Positions 55,482-64,000 of a stretch of DNA of 64,000 nucleotides are shown here, one piece after another (the stretch's first letter is position 1; each line of letters begins with the position of its first letter). A program made the position numbers and the translations under genes. This DNA comes from Dendrolimus kikuchii (lineage: Eukaryota > Arthropoda > Insecta > Lepidoptera > Lasiocampidae). Location: assembly GCA_019925095.2 (NCBI GenBank), contig CM034407.1, positions 17,614,710-17,678,709 of the forward strand. Direction: 5' to 3'. Below the pieces are notes generated by a model. The model searched no databases, was not told the origin of the DNA, and saw only the letters and a program-made list of their open reading frames with translations.

Positions 55482-58400
55482 CTGGAATTCACCATAATTA
55501 TCATTTATATCCACCTACAGGAGGACTTTGTGGCGAAGCCTTAGGTGGGCAGCAACATCTCGTATCCGACTCCGGGGGGCCAAGGTAAGGCTCCCCGCCT
55601 CCGTGCTTGCATTAGCCAGCCGGTATGCAGTGGAGATCCCTAGAGCTAATCCCTCGAGCTCCAGTGATAAATCAAAATCAAATTATTGTAAAATATAGTC
55701 AAAAATTGTTACAAAAATAATGCTTACATAGGTTCCCGCATTAGGACTAGCCTGTATCGCGGGACACCAAGTACGTGTGTGAAAATTGTACGTCAACAAG
55801 ACTTACAATTTTAATATCTAGAATTAAATTATTTTTATAATAGATATTAACGTGTTGGTGTGTGTGCTTGTGTGTGCGTGTGTACATGTGTGTGCGTGTG
55901 TACATGTATGCGTGTGTGTACATGTATGTGCGTGTGTACATGTGTGTGCGTGTGTACATGTGTGTGCGTGTGTACATGTGTGTATGGAATTTATGCGCGC
56001 TGTGTACATGTATGGCGAGTCACCGTGTGTACATGTGTGTGCTCCCCATAGTAGACGCCATGTACATGTCATGTGGGTGTGTGCTGTGTGTGGTTCAGCA
56101 ATAAATAAGAAAACATCGAGTTTTATTTGGAAGAGGCAACTAGTGCTTTTCTTGGTGGTGGTAGTGATTTTAGTGGTATATAATACCTTGCAGGCCGCCT
56201 CGATGGTCTTGCAGAGCGCGCCAGAGGAGGGCTCCGCGTGGAAGGCGTGCGCCACGAACACGTCCTGGGGCGTGTGCACGATGAACGCGCAGCGACGCAC
56301 GTCGCGCCCGATGCCCAGGAAGGACAGGTAGCGCACCCGGCACTCCACTATTGGCGACGTCTCCTGAACAAAACAAACATGAACACACATGTTTAGATAC
56401 TTGATACACGGGTCGTTGTAAGACAGCATTAAGTCCCAATTTATTTTGATACTTCTCACATTCGCAATACGGATCTGCAAAAGAGGCTTGTGGGAACTGC
56501 ATACGTCTAGTCATCGCAGCGGACAGCGAACTAATGACGGGAGCGCACATATTAATAATTGCTCTATCTCGCTTGCACATCATCCGTCCCGCTCACACAC
56601 TGTGCTAGGATTATACATTGTACTAGGAGTACGACTTGTTAATATTTGTACTTAGGTTACCGTTTCCAAAATAAATCAGTTAACTTCAGTTCATATCTTG
56701 ACGGCCTCTGTGGTTGAGCGGGCTAAGCCTGTGCCGGCCTACCTCGCTGCAACGTAGAGGCTCCGGGTTCGACTCTTGGTATAGTAAATTTCGGAAACGT
56801 ATTTTCTCCGTTATTTACTATGGTCTGGGTGTCTGGGATCGGCCCCAGAGTAGTCCGTTGTATATTACCCATAACACAAGCGTAACTTGCTTAATTTGGG
56901 GATATACAATGTGTGTGTTTGTCTGCCGATTAAAAAAAAAAAATATCATCACTCGACAGTGAATGTACTACTCTCTGCCATCTGAAGTATTATTTAACCT
57001 CTACCTCTCGCTGCTACAGGCCCTTTTAACCCTTGTGTAAATATGTCTTGTGTAAATTACCCTTAGTAATAGAACACACTAATAATAGTCATGGTAGCGT
57101 AATGGCTAGCGCACGCGTAGAAGCTCAAAGGGTGCGGATTCGAATCCTGGCCAGAACATATGCACCACTTAGGCGGTTTTCTGACCGAATGTGCAAATTG
57201 TTACAATTACCACGTGCTGACAACGGTGAAAGAAAACATCGTGATAAAACGTGCACATCGAAGATAACCGATGTGTCGAATGTGCCAAGCCTCATTGCAT
57301 TACACGCACACTTCACAAACAAACCACGACACACAAAGAGCCTAGAAATTAATGAAATTAATAACCCAGGCACAGGAAAGAAAAAAACAACAAACATGGC
57401 ACTAGATAGGACTATATATATAAGTATAAATATAAGGCCAACACTGACATGTACTTCCTCACAACACCAGAATGTAACAGATACACTCTACATTAGTATA
57501 AGTTTAGTATTAAAAATAGGATAAATTAATATAATAAGTTATTCGTAAGATACATACAGCTCAACACAAAAATCGATAAATTAATGTCACACACAAGAAC
57601 CCAAATAAATAATAAGCGTGTTAAATTCAAAAAATTAAATCTAGAAATTAAGTTGTAAAAAAGGCTACGGAACTCGAGTCCCTAGAGTAGTTAATAATAA
57701 TAAAATAAAAAAATGTGCCAAGCCGCCTTTTTTTATTGCATGAGATAAGCAGATTCAGACGGCCCACATGATGGAAAGTGGTTACCATCGCCCATGGACA
57801 TCTGTAACACATGTAGGTTAACGCATGCTAGCAATGTGCTGCCGTTCTCTAAAGGGAGACAGGAACCTGGCCACTAATGCCAGAACACAACTCAAGGATG
57901 TTATGGTGGCATATTATAGACCAGGGGTGGTAGCCATCCAGACGGGAAAATACCCTAGCACCTAGCTGTTGGTTGTTTTGTCGCCTCTTACGACAGGTCG
58001 TTCGGTCGCAGGAAATTGTATTCTTTCTCCGTTCCTACACTTGCCTTGGACAAGTATGGCGGGTATGGTCCGTTCCCGAATAGTGGGAGATCCGAGCCCA
58101 GCAGTGGGATTTTTATGGGCTGCTTTTATAATAGAACGCACAGAAATCGACATAGGGAGTGAGTCCCCACTCCAATCGGTACGAATTTGCTAAATACATA
58201 TTGTTTTTAGCGGCTCGAAGCGGTCATCTCAGATCTGATATCTAAATATTTTAGCACAAATGTAAGAATCGTCTGTTCTCAAAGAGGAGAAAGATTTGTT
58301 CTATATAATTACTCCCTGCTGACAATTTATTTTCTTCTTGTTCTTTCTCTATTATTTAATCTTAATATCGAGGGCTTCATAACAGAACGGCATACAGACA

Positions 58401-58853
58401 AAAATGCAGTTTTACACAAGGGACAAAATTGTGAATAAAACAAAACTAATTGATTGTATAAGGCTGAAATTTGGAATACCATTCTATTTAGGCACACTTG
58501 CATACTGGTAAGACTTTCTACATTGTAACATGCATAGATTTACCGGCGTACCTCACTGCAACGAAAAGGTTCCGGGTTCGACTCCTGGTATAGTAAATTT
58601 CGGAAACGTATTTTCTCCGTTATTTACTATGGTCTGGGTGTCTGGGATCGGCCCCAGAATAGACCGTTGTATATTACTCATAACACAAGCGTAACTTGCT
58701 TAATTTGGGGATATACAATGTGTGTGTTTGTCTGCCGATTATTATTATTATTATTATTTTAGTAAACAACAAAATAATGGCATTGTTGCGTATACGCCCA
58801 TTTGTTATGCTGCCCTCGATATATATTTTATTGTATTTTATTATGGCGTTCAG

Positions 58854-58932
<79 letters not shown>

Positions 58933-61659
58933 TTACCGTGTAATATAATGCAAGAAAATAATTTTAATATGTTTAAACAAAAATTATTCCAGTGGTTGGT
59001 CAAAAAATCCTATTGTAGTGTCCAAGAATAACTAAGTGAGAGGTAAAAATTAAGATGATATTGTTACATGCCGACCATAGCATATGGACACCTGCCTGCC
59101 ATAAAGAACAGTTTATTACCTTCCCGCATTTGGACTTCTTTTGTTTACTTTGTGTTTAATATTTGTAATTAAGAAAAACAGTATATTGTGCATTGTAATC
59201 TTTTATGGCGGTCATTAGACAGGTGTGTCGAACAAATTCGTGGAAGTTATTGTTTTGCGTCGATACATATTTTATTTGTACAGGATAAAAGGAATGCCCG
59301 AACGGACGGGGGAGGCAGTCAAGCGAGGAGTACGATACGAGCAAGACGTACATTCGATTAGCTATATAGTGACGGACTTTACGCGTGTTATTGAATTGTA
59401 CAGTTCGTACTGGTTGCGTCCAGTTATATTTGTACCTATGTTACACGTGTTTGTATAGTTCTAATAAATACTATAGTAATTCCAACGGCATTTTTAATTC
59501 GAGTCGATAGATTACTAAAATCCATATAACAAAATGTTCACAAATATGCTTAGCTCTATGATAATTACTATTCTAATATTTTACTTCTAGGTATTAATAA
59601 TAGAGGAGAGGAGAAAGACTTACCCCTTCCTCGGTAACAGTGATCATAGATGGCGCAACGGCCACGGCCACGGGGCGCCAGGCCGAAGGCGGACGGGCCG
59701 CGGCGAGTCGCTCCAGCGCGTCGTTCAGCACGCGCATGCCAGTCGCCCTCGGCACTTCGGCGCTGCCCAGGTACCGCGCGCGAACCGTCTTCCGGGGCTC
59801 CTCCATCGGAGTCGGGAACGCACAGCCCACTGCAAATCGAAAGCTGGATAGGTACTTCTATACCTTTCAATCTACATTATTTACAATTTTTGACACCCGG
59901 CTAATTTAAAAAAAATATGGTTATAAATTTTTTATTTTTTCAAGAAGTAAGTCAAAAAATATAATTTGCCTCATTAAGGCGCTTACACACACCGGTACGG
60001 GATGGCAGAGGATTTTAATTTTTAGCAAAGGACATTAAGTCTTATCTAGTAGGAATACGTTAAAAATTCCAATGTCATAAAGGGACGTCGACAACGCACT
60101 GCGGTGTGCAACGGCACGCCCAAGGACGTCGTGAGATGCAACGGTAAGCGTCGGTGTCCCGCGGAGTGAGTGAGGCAGTGCAATCGTGGGTACACGCATG
60201 TGCGCACGCGCTGCTGCTCGCTTCATTAACCCTTTGATTATCTTTATTCCATAGATTGTCAATCCTAAATCTTCTTCTAACTATATTATTGGCACGTGCC
60301 TCTATCGATATTAAGGATTTACCTAAATGGAGTTTGCTATCTCGCTCATGCATTACCACATTTTTGAAGATATAAATTCATAGAATTTACATACGATAAA
60401 TGCGTATTACACAAAACTTACCAAATACATATAAATGACCTTTAAAAAGTGTTCTCCGGTGGAACTTATTTTGCATAAAAACTTTTGAATTTTATTGTAA
60501 TCATTTATTTTGTGAGCAATAAAGTGTTATCTATATATCTATTTACCATCACATCCCATCGTCATTCCGCCATCACTATATATACGGGTGTCACGCAATA
60601 TTCCGTACAACATCGTTCATGAACTACACAAGCCTATTACTGACTAGGCGTGAGGCATATTTATGCTAACAGTTACTAATAACAGATATTCACAGACAAC
60701 AGATAACATTAAAATTTGTTATTTCTAGAACACAATACCCCCGATAACAGGCACATAATAAATCAAATGTAAACATTAGCTACCTAACCGTTCTGTTAAT
60801 TATTATTTTTCTCTCGTTCTATCTAAGAAAATCATAATTAAGCTAAAGAGAGATGCACCTATTATCATATCAGTGTCTCATTTACACTTCAAGGACATAT
60901 ACGGGCTAGAACGAGGCGCACCTAATATTTATAAAGTAACAGAATGTAAAGCATTTAAGATGCACACACATTACGGGGCGCGTCTGGAAACAATGTGCAC
61001 GCCCAGAATCGGACGCGGCTTTTGTGTTGCCAACTTTCCTTAGAGAAAACATTCTATGTGAACTCTCTTTATAAGCGCTAGATTGGCAAGGATTTGGAAA
61101 AAGCGCTGAAAATAAAGTAATAAAACTAAATACTTTCTTAGTTTATTATAAACACTTGGCCTTTTGACGATAATATTGTAATACACGTCGATATTTCAGT
61201 GAAGAGTTACATAATTAAGAAAAGCGCGAAATAAGGTGATAAGTGCTGAAAAATCACTTTGTGTGTACATAGAGATAAAAATCTAACACTGAAAGCGCTA
61301 AGTTGGCAACAGTAGGTATGCACCGCTAGCCGCGTAAAGGAACATCGTTCCAATAACAAGTAAATAACAATATGCTATTTAATAACAGATAATCGATGCT
61401 GTTATTTTTGGATAACAATAACAGGAGTAACAGATATTTAATTTGACTTAATCTCTATTACCGACCTGAGAGCGGCCTGTGTCGCCTGGCGGCCGGCAGG
61501 TCGGTGGGCCTCGGCGGCGGCTGGAGCGAGCGCTCGATCATGATCCGCTTGCAGATATCGCGCAGCGCGTTCGCGATCGCGCGCGCCGGCGCCTCGCAGC
61601 GGAACACGTGGCACATGTGCCGGCGCGTCGACCGGTCGCGGGCGACATACGCGAAGTCC
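55314..61659 (-). CDS. Apbb1/Fe65-like: Fe65/APBB-type PTB adaptor, last four exons (5' part outside window)
   Basis: Four minus-strand exons join with matching phases: 61659-61466, 59829-59624, 56363-56187, 55481-55314. They encode the second half of the first PTB domain (RDFAYVARDRSTRRHMCHVF), a linker, the whole second PTB domain (FPTPMEEPRKTVRARYLGS..VECRVRYLSFLGIGRDV..KTIEAACK) and LRYQKCLD with a short Gly/Ser/Ala-rich tail ending SLTGRRAS. Order and spacing match the APBB family. Its members bind the NPxY tail of amyloid-precursor-type proteins and act between membrane, cytoskeleton and nucleus; the WW domain expected upstream is not in the window. Exons are strongly GC-rich, unlike the AT-rich introns, which are filled with SINEs and simple repeats. 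An insect Fe65 homologue is my reading; the function is inferred. Confidence 0.9.
55515..55680 (+). mobile_element. Element C fragment in Fe65-like intron
   Basis: ggactttgtggcgaagccttaggtg..ccgcctccgtgcttgcatt..ctcgagctcc matches the 39860-40000 part of element C. The (ATT) tail lies on the other side or is lost. Confidence 0.7.
55855..56062. repeat. GTGTACATGTGTGCGT-type minisatellite
   Basis: A tandem repeat of about 18 bp (gtgtgtacatgtgtgcgt with variants) between the last two Fe65-like exons. Open frames on both strands through it (for example 218 aa minus, 159 aa plus) are artefacts. Confidence 0.95.
56187..56363 (-). CDS. Fe65-like exon, second half of PTB2
   Basis: TTGTTCAG acceptor, GTATTA donor, 177 bp (59 codons, phase 0 at both ends). 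ETSPIVECRVRYLSFLGIGR, then FIVHTPQDVFVAHAFHAEPS and KTIEAACK. Longer frames over it read into intron and microsatellite and should be ignored. Confidence 0.92.
56700..56945 (+). mobile_element. tRNA-derived SINE (SINE-1)
   Basis: gacggcctctgtggttgagc head, B box, the body to gtttgtctgccgatt, poly(A)-like tail. In the Fe65-like intron. Confidence 0.92.
57292..57711 (+). mobile_element. Unknown 420-bp retroposon with 13-bp target duplication
   Basis: Flanked by aatgtgccaagcc at 57279-57291 and 57712-57724. It ends in an A-rich tail (taataataataaaataaaaa), the signature of target-primed insertion. The body has no recognised domain and no second copy was seen in the window. It could be a truncated LINE or a reverse-transcribed cellular RNA. 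Confidence 0.8.
57725..58041 (+). mobile_element. Retroposon family A, nested in SINE-2
   Basis: A T-rich head, attgcatgagataagcagat, the conserved body and ttctttctccgttcctacac. Inserted in the gccaagccgcc/ttggac region of the SINE. Confidence 0.85.
58542..58757 (+). mobile_element. SINE-1, 5'-truncated
   Basis: Starts at accggcgtacctcactgcaa (A box missing), keeps the gggttcgactcctgg B box, and ends in (ATT)n. Confidence 0.9.
58854..58931. repeat. Poly(A) followed by (TA)n
   Basis: About 30 A residues then about 22 TA units; possibly the tail of an otherwise unrecognised retroposon. Lys- and Tyr/Ile-repeat frames here are artefacts. Confidence 0.95.
59624..59829 (-). CDS. Fe65-like exon, first half of PTB2
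   Basis: ATTTGCAG acceptor, GTAAGT donor. GCAFPTPMEEPRKTVRARYL, then GMRVLNDALERLAA and VAVAPSMITVTEEG. It begins two bases into a Val codon whose first base ends the previous exon, and ends on a full codon. Confidence 0.92.
59830..61465. other. Fe65-like intron, mostly unassigned
   Basis: A GC-rich patch at 60060-60240, and a short stretch at 60325-60390 shared with 44080-44140 (tctcgctca.gcattaccaca). No exon was identified. Confidence 0.4.
61466..61659 (-). CDS. Fe65-like exon, end of PTB1 and linker
   Basis: GTCGGGCAG acceptor; a GTCGGTAA donor follows CTCAG. DFAYVARDRSTRRHMCHVFR, then CEAPARAIANALRDICKRIM and IERSLQ, closely parallel to family PTB1 (GRDFAYVARD..KCHVFRC). The linker after it is Pro/Arg-rich. 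An earlier exon must supply the first bases of the Arg codon. Confidence 0.9.
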
Positions 61660-61779
61660 CTGCCCGACCACATTCATTACATTAAACCATAGAACTAAAA
61701 TTTAAAAAAAAAAACCCAACTACAAGAGTAACTAGAAAAGCATAAAATAATTGTTGTACATTGTACTGTTCTTCCTTTT

Positions 61780-62090
61780 TTACAAGCTTGTATGTAACTT
61801 GGATGTATGTAAGTTCGAGTGGAATCTTGCAAGTTAAATTTGACCAACTACCCGGTTTCCGATTGAGCTGAAATTTTGCACGCATATGTATGTCGTGTGA
61901 CAATGCAGTAATATGGTACCATGGAGCTGATCTGATGATGGAGTCGGAAGGTGGCCATAGGAACGCCTGTACTAAACAAGATAGACCCGTTTTGTTTGGG
62001 CTTGTTTTACTTGTCTTGGCTAGCACTCTGCTGTTACATGATATCCAGGATCTCAAAAGCTTGTATTTAAAAACCTTCTAAAAAAGCTTA
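61780..62090 (+). repeat. Dispersed repeat family H (plus)
   Basis: Matches the reverse of 45380-45915. Includes a 48-codon frame (CTKQDRPVLFGLVLLV..STLLL) that is open in both copies. Confidence 0.65.
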
Positions 62091-62144
62091 TTATTTTATT
62101 TCTTTTAATTAAATTATACCTAGACATAAGTTGTTAAAAGTATC

Positions 62145-62265
62145 CTCTCAGTCTGGTCGCCTGGAAGAGATCGCTTTAAGCGATAAGGCGCCGCACTTTG
62201 TTTTGCCTTTAAATTATTGTAATTATTCATTTTGGTGAAGAATAAAGTGTTTTCTATTATATTCT
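62145..62265 (+). mobile_element. LINE 3'UTR-type tail
   Basis: ggtcgcctggaagagatcgc..gcgataaggcgccgc..aataaagtgttttctat, the same class as 16928-17045. Confidence 0.6.
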
Positions 62266-62297
62266 AAAATTGTTGTTGTTTTTTATATTTTAATTGG

Positions 62298-62445
62298 AAC
62301 CGACTTCAAGATGTTGTAGAAAATATTTATTTTATGCTTTCTTAGTTGCTCTTGAAGTCGGATTGATGGAGAAATCGCATAACAAATATACAAAAAAAAA
62401 ATATAGTCGATTTGAAAACCTCTTCCTTTTTGAAGTCGGTTAATA
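62298..62445. mobile_element. Small TIR element (aaccgacttcaa)
   Basis: aaccgacttcaa at the left and ttgaagtcggtt at the right, with a further cttgaagtcgg inside. A very common lepidopteran short inverted-repeat sequence. Non-coding. Confidence 0.65.
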
Positions 62446-63790
62446 ATAAGGAAGGAAATTCCTTACTTTCTATATTTATAAAAAATAAAAAAGCTCGAGA
62501 CATACGTGTCTCTAGCCGCGTTGCGTAGCGATTAGATAGGATAGGAGGTAGACCTAAATTTTATGTATCTTCTAAAAAGTTATCTCCACTGGAATTTAGT
62601 TTAAATAAATAAAAAAAAATGTGTGAGTGCAATTCACACACGGCAGAAGTGAAACTTCAGAAAAGTAACCTACGAGAGAATGAGATAAATATAGAATATC
62701 AGGAGTATTAGGAAAATTATAAGGTTTATTATTTTTTATATTTTAACAATACAATTTCATATATTACATATTTAAGATACATTATAACACATATTATTCA
62801 GATTCCATGTTTTCGCTTTGAATAAATGACACGACAAGCTTATGGTAACTAAAATAGGAAACAAATTCTCTAGTTTCAATTTGATTTATGAACTTCGAAA
62901 TTCCAAAATACAAACAAACAAACAAACTCTATCTTTATGAGCAGTGTTTAACTTTTAAAACACTTAACGGATTTTTAAGCGGTTTTCACTGAAGGTTTAT
63001 TTATATAAGTATATAAAAATATAATTAAGTTTTTATGTAAGCAAAATAGAACTACTTCCTACAGTATGTATGACCCGCGGCTATAGTCACCGAGAAACAT
63101 AAATTAAAAATTCTAATAAAAATTAAATTTCAAAAAATAAAAAATACTACGATGTAGAACTTTCATGACATTTTACAAAATTTTGAAAAATCACCCTATT
63201 AGATAATGTCCATTGAAAGTGTACTAAGCAAACACGATAAAATATAAGATGAAATACCGCGTGATGTACTAAAAATTTATGACAGTTGATATTTTCGGTC
63301 TCTGATAAAAGCATCTAAATGTATGAAATAGCGTCAAACTACAACCAATTACTATATTACAATGTTCAGCGTACCTCTCACTGTTCCAAGAATGCAAGGG
63401 GGGGACATCAAAGCGAATTATTTATTTTTTAATAATCACGCGATAAATGTTAAGAGTAAAAAAAAATACATAGAACAAACGAGAATAATTACTATTAGAT
63501 ATGTATACATATAGGTATATTAAAATCGATTATCACGGCTACAGAAATATCGCCAAACTAAAAGTTGGTTAAAAATGAAACCCAAAACGCTTAAATTATT
63601 CATTCTTATCATAATTTGGACAGACACATTACTTAACTAGAAAATTTCTGTCCAAACGATGATAGTGATTTAACTTATCAATTTTGAAACCTAGCTAACA
63701 ACTTACTAATCCAAAGTCAATCAGATTTACTGCATATTGAAATAAACTCAATACATCTAATGTCATTTTGACAATTGTCATTTGACAGAC
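62446..63790. other. AT-rich DNA, nothing recognised
   Basis: No exon of the Fe65-like gene or other gene was seen; presumably intron of that gene. Confidence 0.4.
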
Positions 63791-64000
63791 ACAAGGCGCG
63801 TTCCTCCTGTATCTCACAACGCCCAAAATGCTCTTTTGGGCGTTCCACATAAACTACGTTCCATTAGGGACTCATAACGACTACGTTCACGACCGCGATT
63901 TATCCCATTCCACTTGCCTGCCGGCGTTACAATCGTAAACCCAAGTGGAACGGCTATTCGACCCACCTCTTGACATGGGTCGTTGTGAGCGTTGTGTGAT
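63791..64000. mobile_element. TIR repeat family D, cut by window edge
   Basis: caaggcgcgttcctcctgta, acgttccattagggactcat, gttacaatcgtaaacccaag and gacatgggtcgttgtgagcg; the blocks of 17891-18131 in a partly inverted order. Confidence 0.65.

Larger units (their letters stand above)
57083..58115 (+). mobile_element. SINE-2 copy split by two later insertions
   Basis: The first part 57083-57291 (catggtagcgtaatggctag..gtgccaagcc) and the last part 58042-58115 (tgccttggacaagtatggcg..gcccagcagtggg) belong to one SINE. Between them lie an unknown retroposon (57292-57711) and a family A copy (57725-58041). Confidence 0.85.

Noticed and set aside
55852..56331. 159-aa plus-strand Cys/Val-rich frame
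   Set aside because: Translation of the minisatellite followed by the antisense of a real exon.
55824..56480. 218-aa minus-strand frame
   Set aside because: Only the middle (56363-56187) is a real exon of the Fe65-like gene; the ends are intron and the GTGTACAT minisatellite.
58696..59031. Lys-rich and Tyr/Ile-repeat frames
   Set aside because: Direct translation of poly(A) and (TA)n.

Overview
The window looks like a piece of a lepidopteran (moth or butterfly) nuclear genome. It is AT-rich, its few host exons are GC-richer than their surroundings, genes are sparse, and most of the DNA is layered transposon debris of kinds I associate with Lepidoptera: tRNA-derived SINEs, RTE-type LINE 3' ends with TATG-type tails, foldback and MITE elements, and (ATT)n-tailed retroposons. 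Nothing prokaryotic, viral-particle-like or CRISPR-like was seen.

Host genes. (1) Three intact, intronless DEG/ENaC (pickpocket) channel genes lie in the same orientation at 27283-28989, 35668-37347 and 41228-42943 (568, 559 and 571 aa from the conserved start). They form a tandem cluster separated by repeat-filled DNA. (2) The 3' half of an Fe65/APBB-type adaptor gene lies on the minus strand in four exons (61659-61466, 59829-59624, 56363-56187, 55481-55314) whose splice phases all agree; its 5' part is beyond the right edge. (3) Three weaker candidates, none of which I could assign to a family: a minus-strand gene with coding-like exons at 20337-20229 and 19109-18969, a two-exon minus-strand gene at 34414-34189, and a small first exon with an ATG at 6607-6656.

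Mobile DNA. A complete Ty3/gypsy-type LTR retrotransposon (11487-15877, minus strand) has near-identical LTRs and a perfect 5-bp target duplication, but its reverse transcriptase YxDD box is altered. A 3.4-kb DNA element (20969-24366) has about 32-bp terminal inverted repeats around a broken gene of a family I cannot name. A 661-bp hAT-type non-autonomous element (19568-20228) has an exact 8-bp duplication and splits a coding-like stretch. A LINE reverse transcriptase (38505-40955, minus strand) is cut by three later insertions. RTE-type LINE tails occur at least seven times, several with clear target duplications.

Layout. 1-11 kb: MITEs, SINEs, LINE tails, one transposase relic and a candidate first exon. 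11-16 kb: the LTR retrotransposon. 16-21 kb: nested repeats, the hAT element and a candidate gene. 21-24.4 kb: the inverted-repeat DNA element. 25.6-26.1 kb: a tandem array of five hairpin units. 26.8-43 kb: the pickpocket cluster with a CpG-rich putative promoter upstream. 43-54 kb: SINEs, LINE relics, a dead DDE transposase and a 54-bp near-perfect palindrome. 55-61.7 kb: the Fe65-like gene, with introns full of repeats. 62-64 kb: repeats only.

All calls come from reading the sequence. No database search was run, and family names rest on recognised motifs.
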